Of a stretch of 64,000 nucleotides of DNA, positions 45,135-52,810 are shown piece by piece. The notes beneath the pieces were generated by a model. That model was not told the origin of the DNA, ran no database searches, and saw nothing but the letters and a program-made list of their open reading frames with translations. The stretch is taken from NCBI GenBank assembly GCA_017962445.1, contig JAGCVI010000031.1, forward strand, positions 93,099 through 157,098. Reading direction: 5' to 3'. Position numbers and translations under genes: made by a program. Positions within the stretch are counted from its first letter, which is position 1. Each line of letters begins with the position of its first letter. Source of the stretch: Bacteroidales bacterium. GTDB lineage: Bacteria > Bacteroidota > Bacteroidia > Bacteroidales > P3.

Positions 45135-45590
45135 TTATTGGGCTTGGTGCTTTGCTATTTCAGTTCTCAATGCAGCGTAGGCGCGGCTCAGCAAGGTGGT
45201 GATATAGGTCTCGCTGAGTCCGGTTTGCTGCGCCATTTCATGAATGGACATTTGTTTGACATATTTCATTTCAATCAGTTGCTGCTGTTTCGGTGACAGT
45301 GAGGCTATGGCCTGTTCCACTTGTCTGTATTGTTGTTCGGCTTCAAGTGAATCATCGTCGTATGGGTGGTTGTATATTTCTGCTGCTGCAGCCCCTGTGT
45401 TTTTTTGCCGGTTTTTGTCCCGTCGCAGCATATCGATGCACAGATTGCGCAACGTTCTCATAGCGAAACCCTGAGGATCTTCCATTAGTCCCAGTCGCCA
45501 TCGTTTGCGCCAAAGACGCACAAAAGCTTCCTGTACGGCGTCGTTGGCAAGGTCGTCGTCGTGCAGTATCGCCGCAGCCGTCTGTCTCAT
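45135..45590 (-). CDS. ECF-type RNA polymerase sigma factor (locus 2)
   Basis: At least 151 residues with sigma region 2 (DDDLANDAVQEAFVRLWRKRW, then FAMRTLRNLCIDMLRRDK) and region 4 (LSPKQQQLIEMKYVKQMSIHEMAQQTGLSETYITTLLSRAYAALR). The only ATG near the beginning is at 45590, but coding-like sequence (TERFIQDIVSLQPT) continues upstream in frame to an ATA codon at 45636-45638, within an open stretch that begins after the stop of the lipoprotein gene. The real start may be that ATA or an unusual codon. It sits in an operon with two lipoprotein genes upstream and its anti-sigma gene downstream. Confidence 0.88.
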   Translation of the reverse strand: MRQTAAAILHDDDLANDAVQEAFVRLWRKRWRLGLMEDPQGFAMRTLRNLCIDMLRRDKNRQKNTGAAAAEIYNHPYDDDSLEAEQQYRQVEQAIASLSPKQQQLIEMKYVKQMSIHEMAQQTGLSETYITTLLSRAYAALRTEIAKHQAQ

Positions 45591-45659
45591 AGTCGGTTGC
45601 AGCGATACGATGTCCTGTATGAATCGTTCTGTATTTATGTCGGTTGGGGTACTATGAGG

Positions 45660-46559
45660 CTATTCATCCATAAAATGTTCGCCGTATTGGAAAGTGGTGG
45701 TAATGTTGATGGTCGAGTAGATAGGTGTGTGGATTGTGTACGTTAAGCTGAGCGGGTAGCCGTCGTTGCTGCGGTATTGGTAGGCGAAGTTGATTGTTGT
45801 AGGAATTGAACTGTATACGGTGCTTTGAATCAAATTGTTCCGGCTTAGGAAGGTGGGGTTGTCGATAAATCTGTTCTCAAAGATAGAATTTGATGTAAAG
45901 TGGCCTTGCAGGGGGTTGTAGTGGTTGTCGTACTGGTAGTCGATGTGGTTTATTCCGGTGCAATAATGAGCCATCGAATCGGCTGTGGCACGCACCAGGT
46001 TGCCGTCGTTCCACTGCAGCGTCCAGCATTGCACGAGTGTGTCGGTATGGTAAATGTCACGGAGCCAGTCTGCTACGGGTTGTACGAGCACTATTGCGTA
46101 TGGATACCGGCTGCCGTCGGAGTAGCGGAATTCGGTGCTGCGAATCTGGTTTTCTTGACCGAAGGGGTAGGTGATACGCTGCAGCAGACCGTTGCCGTAG
46201 TGGAATTTGAATGTGCGCTGAGCCTCGGTGTCGCTATGATATACAATGCTGTCTATCCGGCCGTTGCTGTTGTAGTGGTAGGTGTCGTAGGTAGGGCTTT
46301 GGATGCCATAGTAATAGCCATTGCCGTAGTGCACCGTAACCAGCTGGCGGTCGCGGTTCCACGTCCAAACGTCGTTGACGGTCCTGTCGGTTGTGCCAAA
46401 TTCACCCACTTCATATATTTCGTGCACCATCCCCGTAATCGGCAGCGAGGGGGAATAGCGTCCTTCAAAGGCATTCTGTTCGCCGTCGGTGTAATGCTGC
46501 GGACGGCATCCTGCCAGCAAAACAAGGAGCGGTACGAGAAAAATATTAATCCGTTTCAT
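45660..46559 (-). CDS. Lipoprotein of unknown function (locus 2)
   Basis: The 299-residue protein begins with a lipoprotein signal peptide (LLVLLAGC, Cys18). The mature part is rich in aromatic residues and YD-type turns (YHYNSNGRIDSIVYHSD, FKFHYGNGLLQRITYPFG), a pattern like RHS/YD-repeat proteins. It lies between a smaller lipoprotein gene and the ECF sigma gene, and its TAG stop is in frame with the sigma gene. Probably a surface or periplasmic component of the same regulated unit. Confidence 0.7.
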   Translation of the reverse strand: MKRINIFLVPLLVLLAGCRPQHYTDGEQNAFEGRYSPSLPITGMVHEIYEVGEFGTTDRTVNDVWTWNRDRQLVTVHYGNGYYYGIQSPTYDTYHYNSNGRIDSIVYHSDTEAQRTFKFHYGNGLLQRITYPFGQENQIRSTEFRYSDGSRYPYAIVLVQPVADWLRDIYHTDTLVQCWTLQWNDGNLVRATADSMAHYCTGINHIDYQYDNHYNPLQGHFTSNSIFENRFIDNPTFLSRNNLIQSTVYSSIPTTINFAYQYRSNDGYPLSLTYTIHTPIYSTINITTTFQYGEHFMDE

Positions 46560-46569
46560 AATACTGCTG

Positions 46570-47031
46570 TTAATTCTGATGTGTGATTGTCTCTTCGAAT
46601 ACCGTTGTTTGATGCGGAGTGCCGGCGTAGATACTTTCCACTTTGATTCTCAGCGTGAACTTACCTTGCGGAAGGTAGTTGATGGTGAACGAGTTGTCGT
46701 AAAGGCAGATGCAGTTGGTCAAGCCCTGCTCGCCCACGTGCTCAACCACGGTCACGACGTTGCCTTCTGTTTCGACCGTGGTTGTGATGTCGGGTTCTCC
46801 GCAGTCGAGCATCAGGTTGTAGTGCGTCACCTGCAGCGAGTTGCCGTCGTCCGCAAACGAAAAGACGATGGAGTCGGTTGTCATATCCTTTGCAGCCAGT
46901 TTGTCGGTGTAGGTGTGGCAGTCCGACGTATGGATATCGGAGATGAAGGGCGTGGGGTTGTTCTCCTTTTCGCAGGCCCAAAGCATTGCGACGATGATTG
47001 TGGCGGCAGCCAATACTTGTGTCTGTTTCAT
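46570..47031 (-). CDS. Small lipoprotein heading the sigma-2 operon
   Basis: Starting at the ATG at 47031 the 153-residue protein has a lipoprotein signal (AMLWAC, Cys20). The mature part has strands with three cysteines and a C-terminal IKVESIYAG segment; I do not recognise the family. It is the first gene of a leftward operon (46570, 45660, sigma, anti-sigma/barrel). Its promoter is the minus-strand copy of the mirrored ECF-like motif, 25 bp upstream of the ATG. Confidence 0.68.
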   Translation of the reverse strand: MKQTQVLAAATIIVAMLWACEKENNPTPFISDIHTSDCHTYTDKLAAKDMTTDSIVFSFADDGNSLQVTHYNLMLDCGEPDITTTVETEGNVVTVVEHVGEQGLTNCICLYDNSFTINYLPQGKFTLRIKVESIYAGTPHQTTVFEETITHQN

Positions 47032-47055
47032 GGTGATTATTTTTTGTTCACTATA

Positions 47056-47083
47056 ATAACGCACAAACTCGTAGAATGTCACA
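47056..47083 (-). promoter_or_regulatory. ECF-like promoter, leftward copy
   Basis: On the minus strand TGTGACATT, 8 bases, then TTGTGCGTTAT. The spacing between TGACA and CGTT is 15 bp, typical for an ECF -35/-10 pair. No TAnnTTTG is present. It ends 25 bp before the ATG at 47031. Confidence 0.6.
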
Positions 47084-47103
47084 GCAAAAGAAAAATTTTT
47101 TTT

Positions 47104-47131
47104 TGTGACATTTAATCCTGTTGTGCGTTAT
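47104..47131 (+). promoter_or_regulatory. ECF-like promoter, rightward copy
   Basis: TGTGACATT, 8 bases, then TTGTGCGTTAT: the same two blocks with the same spacing as the leftward copy, and likewise 25 bp before the ATG (47156). The 8-base spacers differ, so the blocks are conserved for function. Confidence 0.6.
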
Positions 47132-47155
47132 ATAGGTGTAACTAAACAACGCAAT

Positions 47156-47533
47156 ATGAATATGAAGAAAAAAAAGTTTGTTTTACTAGCCATTATGGCG
47201 ATGACAGTGCTTATGCTGCCTGGATGCGAAGAGGACGAGTACATCCATAATATAGAAAAGGGTAAGTTTGTGGTGTTGGAGGAGCCCTATCAGCATCCGT
47301 ATGCTTCCAATATCACCATCAAAGCCGTCATACTTGTAGAAGGGGATTCTTTGCCACATCGTGGCAGGATGATAACGCCGTATTGCATATCGGGGCATAT
47401 CCCATCTGGATACCACGCTGGTGACACCACGACAGTGCGGGCCAAGATAAAAGAGATATATCCCAAAGGTCCGACATTCGCGACAGCAGACAATGTTACT
47501 GTTTATAAATTAAAAGATATAGAAAGGATTTAA
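47156..47533 (+). CDS. Small lipoprotein, rightward unit of sigma locus 2
   Basis: From the ATG at 47156 the protein has 125 residues with a lipoprotein signal (LMLPGC) and an acidic mature N-terminus (EEDEY). It may start at the second Met (47162). A single beta-rich domain follows with no recognised family. It overlaps the next gene by one base and both are likely driven by the ECF-like promoter at 47104-47131. Function unknown. Confidence 0.68.
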   Translation: MNMKKKKFVLLAIMAMTVLMLPGCEEDEYIHNIEKGKFVVLEEPYQHPYASNITIKAVILVEGDSLPHRGRMITPYCISGHIPSGYHAGDTTTVRAKIKEIYPKGPTFATADNVTVYKLKDIERI

Positions 47534-48297
47534 TGATGAAAAAACTATTTCTTCTTCCACTGTCGGCACTTTTGCTGTGCCTGTTTTTTCCCGCCTGTAA
47601 GAAAGACAAAATCAAACTTCATTTTGACTACGATGGTCCATGCCATTGCGGTGTGGAGAACCCGCTTGAGGAGTTGGAATGGCTGCATAATACGGCTGTG
47701 GAGTTCGAGTCATGGCCTGAAAACAGATGGGCGAAAATTTTTATCTGCACCTATGACTCCACCAAGCAGGGTTTTATCATCGACCCCTGCGTGAATTGTG
47801 ACGATGGCATGCAGTCATTCGTCGACTGCGAAGGCAATAGGCTGGGTGATCTGGGTGGCTTTGCCGGCATACCAATTTCCACCTATAATATTGATCCCGC
47901 CAGTGTACGCGAAATCTACCGCAACTATCCCGACACGGCCGCCACACTCGTCAATAAACGTTGGCAGATTCAGCGATTCTTTGATCGTGAGACATGGACT
48001 GAATCGGTTCCAATGCAGGGCAACAATCCCATTCCTTTCTGGCTATATTTCCGTAGCGATGGCTCCGTAGAAGGCGGCGGCATCAATCAATTGAGCGGCC
48101 AATATGTGATTTATGAAGGCAAAACCTATATCAACATCGCCGCTACCACCGAAATCTATGACGCCACAGGATGGGAAGAACGCCTGATCAATGCCTTGAA
48201 CGACGCTACGATCAGTGAAGTGTCGTATTATGGTAGGTCCATGCGCATCTATTATGATATGAACCGGAAGTATATGGACTTTATTCGAGCGGATTAA
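47533..48297 (+). CDS. Lipoprotein of unknown function
   Basis: The 254-residue protein has a lipoprotein signal (LFFPAC) followed by a Lys-rich spacer. The mature part contains a cysteine cluster near its start (CHCG) and another (CVNCDD) about 70 residues on. The second half, beginning at LVNKRWQIQRF, has the strand pattern of small lipocalin-like stress domains (WYF...DGSVEGGGINQLSG). I cannot assign a function. Start codons ATGATG at 47533 overlap the previous stop. Confidence 0.7.
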   Translation: MMKKLFLLPLSALLLCLFFPACKKDKIKLHFDYDGPCHCGVENPLEELEWLHNTAVEFESWPENRWAKIFICTYDSTKQGFIIDPCVNCDDGMQSFVDCEGNRLGDLGGFAGIPISTYNIDPASVREIYRNYPDTAATLVNKRWQIQRFFDRETWTESVPMQGNNPIPFWLYFRSDGSVEGGGINQLSGQYVIYEGKTYINIAATTEIYDATGWEERLINALNDATISEVSYYGRSMRIYYDMNRKYMDFIRAD

Positions 48298-48333
48298 ATT
48301 TTGTTATTATTTTGCTGATATAAAAAAAAATCT

Positions 48334-48341
48334 TATCTTTG
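48334..48341 (+). promoter_or_regulatory. -7 element of the TM1266-hydG operon
   Basis: TATCTTTG with TTTG 19 bp upstream (48311-48314), an excellent match to the Bacteroidota housekeeping promoter. Confidence 0.78.
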
Positions 48342-48373
48342 TTGCGTCGTTTCGAAAGTGTGAAACGGCGCAA
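48342..48373 (+). promoter_or_regulatory. Hairpin at the 5' end of the hydG transcript
   Basis: 12-base arms TTGCGTCGTTTC (48342-48353) and GAAACGGCGCAA (48362-48373) pair with one G-U wobble around an 8-nt loop. It begins right after the -7 box, so it is either an operator or a structure in the leader of about 60 nt. No T run follows, so it is not a terminator. Confidence 0.5.
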
Positions 48374-48408
48374 TTTGTTGTAAATCTAATCCAAAAGCCC
48401 AATCCCTG

Positions 48409-48657
48409 ATGGAAAAGAGAATAGGAACAATAACCATTTTGGTGACCGACCGAAGCCAGGCGGCACAGATTAATCCCATTATTTCGGACTACTCCGACAT
48501 CATCCTCTGTCGGCAAGGATTACCGTTTCAGCAGCGTACTGTGGCGGTGATATCGCTTATTGTTGAAGGTACCGTCAATCGTATCAATGCCCTTACCGGC
48601 ACTGTCGGCCGTATTCAAGGAGTGGAATGCAAGGCAGTGATGACCAAAGCTAGTTAA
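48409..48657 (+). CDS. TM1266-family regulator (iron-only hydrogenase system)
   Basis: The 82-residue protein has an ACT-like ferredoxin fold pattern: RIGTITILVTD, then CRQGLPF, then VAVISLIVEGTVNRINALTGTVGRIQGVECKAVM. This is the small putative regulator often found in hydrogenase maturation operons. Its role is inferred from that association; no mechanism is established. It starts 27 bp before hydG's ATG region and shares its promoter. Confidence 0.85.
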   Translation: MEKRIGTITILVTDRSQAAQINPIISDYSDIILCRQGLPFQQRTVAVISLIVEGTVNRINALTGTVGRIQGVECKAVMTKAS

Positions 48658-48684
48658 TAATAATCATTAAATCCATAAAACCCC

Positions 48685-50115
48685 ATGAAACATCAAAATT
48701 TTATCGATAGAGACAAACTCTACGGCATGCTCGACAATAACGCTCCTTCGGAGAGCCAATTGAACGATATCCTCAATAAGGCCCGCAAACTGAAGGGTCT
48801 AAACTTGGAGGATGTGGCCAAACTGCTCTGCGTGGAGGATGAAGCCGGCATTCAGAAAATCCTCGACACGGCGCATTACTGCAAAGAGGAGATCTACGGC
48901 AAGCGTCTTGTGCTTTTCGCCCCTATTTATACAGGTAACGCCTGCGTGAACAACTGCGTCTACTGCGGTTTCCGTCGCGACAACAAGGCACTGAAACGCA
49001 AGATATTGACTCTTGATGAAATCGAGACCGAGACGCTCCACCTGCTCCGCATGGGTCACAAGCGCGCGCTGCTTATCTGCGGTGAGAGTCCTCGTAACGA
49101 TGCCAATTACATGGTTGAGGCCATCCGCCGCACCTATGCTGCCAAAGACGAGAAGGGCAGCACTATCCGTCGTATCAATGTGGAGTTGGCTCCCATGAGT
49201 GTCGAGGACTATGCAAAGCTTAAGGCTGAGAAAATTGGTACCTACGTCTGCTTCCAGGAGACATACGATGAGGTGGAATATGCCAAGTTCCATCCAGCAG
49301 GCACTCCCAAGGCTGACTACTTGTACCGTCTTACTTGTATGGACCGCGCCATGGAAGGCGGTATTGACGATGTGGGTGTCGGCGCCTTGTTCGGACTTGT
49401 CGACTACCGTTTCGAGATTCTCGCTATCATGGAGCACGCGCGCCATTTGGAGGAGGAGTATGGCTGTGGCCCGCACACCGTCAGCTTCCCGCGTATCGAG
49501 CCTGCAGAAGGCACTCCCTTCTCGCTGCCTGAAAATATTCCGCATCCTGTCAGCGATGCCGATTTTATGAAGATTATCGCCATTATCCGCATCGCTATGC
49601 CTTATACAGGCATCATCATCAGTACTCGCGAGCGTCCCGAACTCCGCGACCAGCTGGTGAAATATGGTGTGAGCCAGATTTCGGCAGCCTCCGAGACCAA
49701 TCCCGGCGGCTACGATGAAGACAACAACAGCAATGAGGCTAAGCCGTACGAGAAAACAGGAGACACTGGCGCTCAGTTTACCCTAGGTGACCACCGTTCG
49801 CTCGACGAGGTCATCAGCATGATGATTGACGGTGGCTATATTCCCAGTTTCTGCACGGGCTGCTATCGCAAAGGCCGTGTCGGTGCCGACTTCATGGACC
49901 TTGCCAAACCGGGTCTTATCAAGGAGTACTGCAAACCCAACGCTATGTTCACCTTCCGTGAGTACCTCGAAGACTATGCCAGCCCCGAAACCAAGGCAAA
50001 AGGTCTTGCATTGCTCAAACAGCTTACACAGACTTTCACCAAGGAAGAATTAAAGAAAAAAGTGGAAGGTAATCTTTGCAAGATTGGCGAAGGACAGCGC
50101 GATTTGTATTTCTAA
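48685..50115 (+). CDS. hydG: [FeFe]-hydrogenase H-cluster radical SAM maturase HydG
   Basis: The 476-residue tyrosine lyase makes the CO and CN ligands of the hydrogenase H-cluster. The radical SAM cysteines are present as CVNNCVYC (Cys87, Cys91, Cys94) and the C-terminal auxiliary cluster cysteines at about 390, 393 and 416 (FCTGCY...EYC). Length and the ending QRDLYF are typical of HydG. HydE, HydF and the hydrogenase itself are not in the window. The gene implies hydrogen metabolism in the organism. Terminator at 50137-50180. Confidence 0.96.
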   Translation: MKHQNFIDRDKLYGMLDNNAPSESQLNDILNKARKLKGLNLEDVAKLLCVEDEAGIQKILDTAHYCKEEIYGKRLVLFAPIYTGNACVNNCVYCGFRRDNKALKRKILTLDEIETETLHLLRMGHKRALLICGESPRNDANYMVEAIRRTYAAKDEKGSTIRRINVELAPMSVEDYAKLKAEKIGTYVCFQETYDEVEYAKFHPAGTPKADYLYRLTCMDRAMEGGIDDVGVGALFGLVDYRFEILAIMEHARHLEEEYGCGPHTVSFPRIEPAEGTPFSLPENIPHPVSDADFMKIIAIIRIAMPYTGIIISTRERPELRDQLVKYGVSQISAASETNPGGYDEDNNSNEAKPYEKTGDTGAQFTLGDHRSLDEVISMMIDGGYIPSFCTGCYRKGRVGADFMDLAKPGLIKEYCKPNAMFTFREYLEDYASPETKAKGLALLKQLTQTFTKEELKKKVEGNLCKIGEGQRDLYF

Positions 50116-50136
50116 AATGTTAAAAACTTCATTTCA

Positions 50137-50180
50137 GGGCTCCGAATTGACATTTCCGTCATGATTCGGAGCCCATTTTT
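50137..50180 (+). terminator. Rho-independent terminator after hydG
   Basis: Perfect 11-base arms GGGCTCCGAAT (50137-50147) and ATTCGGAGCCC (50164-50174), 16-nt loop, followed by a T run. Confidence 0.88.
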
Positions 50181-50191
50181 ATTTTTTTTCG

Positions 50192-50199
50192 TATTTTTG
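50192..50199 (+). promoter_or_regulatory. -7 element of the small outer membrane protein gene
   Basis: TATTTTTG followed by CA, directly after the hydG terminator, leaving a leader of about 75 nt. Confidence 0.65.
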
Positions 50200-50280
50200 C
50201 ATTCGAATTCAACAACAGAAATGGAGATGCCGAAAACCATGTAAATAATAGAGTAGGCACAATTTAAAAACGAAATTAAA

Positions 50281-50934
50281 ATGAGAAAATTATTTATTAC
50301 CCTTGCTCTTGTTGCTTTCGCAATGACCGCAAATGCACAGTGGGTTCTCGGTGGCCAGGTCGCTCTCGGTCACAATGGTGCTCATGATGACGATTTCACC
50401 GTTGGTAGCAATGCCAATACCTTCATGACTATCATGCCGAAGGTTGGTTATCAGCTGAATGACAATATGCAGGTTGGAGTTCTGTTTGGTTTGGAATACA
50501 ACTACAATAGAAACTACACCAACCCCCTCGGTAGTGAGGATGATTATAATTCATGGCGTCAGTCGACCATCAATATCGCTCCTTATTTCCGCTACAATGT
50601 TCTTCAGTGGCGCAGCTTCACCCTCTTCTGCGAAGCTCAGGTTGCATTAGGCCTTCACATGGAGAGCCATAACTACAATGCTACCACTGATACAGAAATC
50701 GACAATGGCGATGATTTCACATCACTTGGCATCAGCGTTGTTCCTGGTCTGAACTATTCACTCAGCGACAAGGTTTCTCTGGATCTTTACTGCAACCTCG
50801 CTCGTTTGGCTGCTGACTTCACCTTCGCTGACGGCTGGAGCACTCACAGCTATGGCCTCGAGGCTAACATGAATGCTCAGAGCCTGAATGCTCACCTCAA
50901 CAACTTCGCAATCGGTTTCAACTATCACTTCTAA
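50281..50934 (+). CDS. Small outer membrane beta-barrel protein
   Basis: The 217-residue protein has a signal peptide (TANAQ) and a mature sequence of about eight amphipathic strands with Gly, Asn and Tyr (WVLGGQVALGHNG, MQVGVLFGLEYNYN, SLDLYCNLARLAADF) ending in FAIGFNYHF, with the terminal Phe of an outer membrane barrel. The size fits an OmpX/OmpW-like 8-strand barrel. It is monocistronic with its own promoter and terminator, and its regular codon use suggests a well-expressed protein. Confidence 0.82.
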   Translation: MRKLFITLALVAFAMTANAQWVLGGQVALGHNGAHDDDFTVGSNANTFMTIMPKVGYQLNDNMQVGVLFGLEYNYNRNYTNPLGSEDDYNSWRQSTINIAPYFRYNVLQWRSFTLFCEAQVALGLHMESHNYNATTDTEIDNGDDFTSLGISVVPGLNYSLSDKVSLDLYCNLARLAADFTFADGWSTHSYGLEANMNAQSLNAHLNNFAIGFNYHF

Positions 50935-51009
50935 TAGAAACTATTTGAATCGGATAGAAAATACTTTTTCATGATTTGAAGATTGTTTTGTTGAATTCAT
51001 AATGGTGTT

Positions 51010-51040
51010 GGACGTCCCCGATTGGGGACGTCCTTTTTTT
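51010..51040 (+). terminator. Rho-independent terminator after the outer membrane protein gene
   Basis: Perfect 10-base arms GGACGTCCCC and GGGGACGTCC with a GATT loop, followed by a T run of seven. Confidence 0.9.
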
Positions 51041-51089
51041 AGTCGTCTGCGTCTTCGCAGATAAAACACAACTGCGGTACTGCAGTTGC

Positions 51090-52217
51090 CTACAATGAAC
51101 TTTCTATGAGTTTTACCAGCTCTTCGACAGCGTCATGCTCGTCGATATTGCGTTTCACAATTTCTTTGCCTTTGTATAGTGTTATCTTGCCGGGACCGCT
51201 ACCCACATAACCGAAGTCTGCGTCGGCCATCTCTCCCGGGCCGTTGACTATGCAGCCCATGACGCCAATCTTCACACCAGTGAATCGAGCTGTGGCGGCT
51301 TTGATACGCTGCAGGGCCTCTTGGATATTGTATTGCGTGCGACCACAGGATGGACAGGCAATGTACTCAGGTTGTGTGATGCGTACTCCGACAGCCTGTA
51401 GTATGTCGTATGCCACTGGTATTTCTGCTACAGGGTCCTCGGTCAACGAAACACGGATGGTGTCGCCAATGCCGTCTATGAGCAGTGCTCCGATGCCAGC
51501 GGCGCTCTTCAAGCGACCCTGCATGGCATCGCCGGCCTCAGTCACACCGAGGTGGATGGGGTAGTCCATGCCAAGTGCTTTCATCTTCTCGACAAACAGC
51601 CGTGTGCTCTGCACCATGACCTTGACGTTGCTGGCTTTCATTGAGAAGACAAGTTTGTCGAATCCCTGACGGCGACATACCTCTGCAAATTCGATGGCTG
51701 ACTGTGCCATGCCTTCGGCCGAGTTGCCGTAGCGGCTCATGATGCGTTCGCTCAGGCTGCCGTGGTTGGTGCCGATACGCATGGCGGTACCGTGTTTCTT
51801 GCAAATATCTATCAGCCGCGACATCTTTTCTCCGATTTTATCAAGTTCGTCGCGGTATTCCTGGTCTGTGAAGTTTATCTTCCCGGTGTTTCGGTCGGAA
51901 TAATTGCCGGGGTTTACACGCACCTTCTCGACGATTGTTGCTGCGGTTTCGGCGGCGAGGGGATTAAAGTGTATGTCGGCGACAAGAGGTACGAAACAGT
52001 TGTGGCGTGCCAGCTCGTTCTTGATATTATACAGGTTCTCGGCTGCTTTGACATCTGGTGCGGTGATGCGTACCAGCTCGCAGCCGGCCTCTACAAGTCG
52101 TAGTGTCTGTTCTACGGTGGCGCGGGTGTCCATGGTGTCGGTGTTGGTCATGCTCTGCACGCGGACGGGCGCACCTCCGCCTAGCGTCAGGTTGCCTATA
52201 GTGATTTGTCTGCTCAT
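51090..52217 (-). CDS. ispG: 4-hydroxy-3-methylbut-2-enyl diphosphate synthase, short form
   Basis: The 375-residue iron-sulfur enzyme performs the sixth step of the MEP isoprenoid pathway. The N-terminal TIM barrel carries VRVNPGNYSDR, RIGTNHGSLSERIM and LGVTEAGDAMQGR; the C-terminal [4Fe-4S] domain has CPSCGRT and GCIVNGPGE. Many Bacteroidota have a long IspG of about 600 residues with an extra domain between barrel and cluster domain; here the two are joined directly after DPVAEIPVAYDIL. Monocistronic; the start ATG at 52217 gives the usual length of the short form. Confidence 0.95.
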   Translation of the reverse strand: MSRQITIGNLTLGGGAPVRVQSMTNTDTMDTRATVEQTLRLVEAGCELVRITAPDVKAAENLYNIKNELARHNCFVPLVADIHFNPLAAETAATIVEKVRVNPGNYSDRNTGKINFTDQEYRDELDKIGEKMSRLIDICKKHGTAMRIGTNHGSLSERIMSRYGNSAEGMAQSAIEFAEVCRRQGFDKLVFSMKASNVKVMVQSTRLFVEKMKALGMDYPIHLGVTEAGDAMQGRLKSAAGIGALLIDGIGDTIRVSLTEDPVAEIPVAYDILQAVGVRITQPEYIACPSCGRTQYNIQEALQRIKAATARFTGVKIGVMGCIVNGPGEMADADFGYVGSGPGKITLYKGKEIVKRNIDEHDAVEELVKLIESSL

Positions 52218-52250
52218 TGAGTTATATTTCTATGTTGATTGATAAATAAT

Positions 52251-52784
52251 CTATTTCTTTGGTATCAGGATAAGGTGGAGACCGTCATACTTTTTGGGAA
52301 TAGCATAATAGATTCCTTCTTCATCTTCTTTTTTTACATCTACACCAAGAAGTTCTCCATTAAGTATGGCATGATAACCATCTGCCCACATGCTTGTAAC
52401 TACATACTCCACCTCGTCATTGCGGTTAGGGTACCAGTTGTCTTCGCGCCGTAGGTCAATAACACCATCTATGGTACGTAGGTTCTCACGAGGTATCGTA
52501 TAAACAAATCTTATAGCATTATGACGCTCAAGCAACTCAATGGTATCACCATGACGTTTATAATGAACCTCTTCTTCATCATCGATTACCAATATTGTAC
52601 TATATTGCGATAACAATGCATAGTTCTTTGTACTGCTTGTTGTATCCCAATAGCACCAAACGGCAACACGCAAAGAATCATCCTCAATACCACAAGACAT
52701 TGAATACGTTGAGGGTTTGCTTTGTGCCGAGACAATGGTGGTAAAGAACACCATCGCTGTGTATAGTATTGGTATCTTCTTCAT
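52251..52784 (-). CDS. Secreted protein of unknown function
   Basis: From the ATG at 52784 the protein has 177 residues with a signal peptide (TIVSAQ). The mature domain has strands with many acidic residues (DDEEEVHYKRHGD) and ends in LHLILIPKK. A longer frame overlapping the upstream gene is unlikely. It is third in a leftward group with 52811-53368 and 53380-54207 (gaps 26 and 11 bp). Not recognised. Confidence 0.62.
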   Translation of the reverse strand: MKKIPILYTAMVFFTTIVSAQSKPSTYSMSCGIEDDSLRVAVWCYWDTTSSTKNYALLSQYSTILVIDDEEEVHYKRHGDTIELLERHNAIRFVYTIPRENLRTIDGVIDLRREDNWYPNRNDEVEYVVTSMWADGYHAILNGELLGVDVKKEDEEGIYYAIPKKYDGLHLILIPKK

Positions 52785-52810
52785 TGTCTTAATGTTGTGC
52801 TTGTTTTTCT

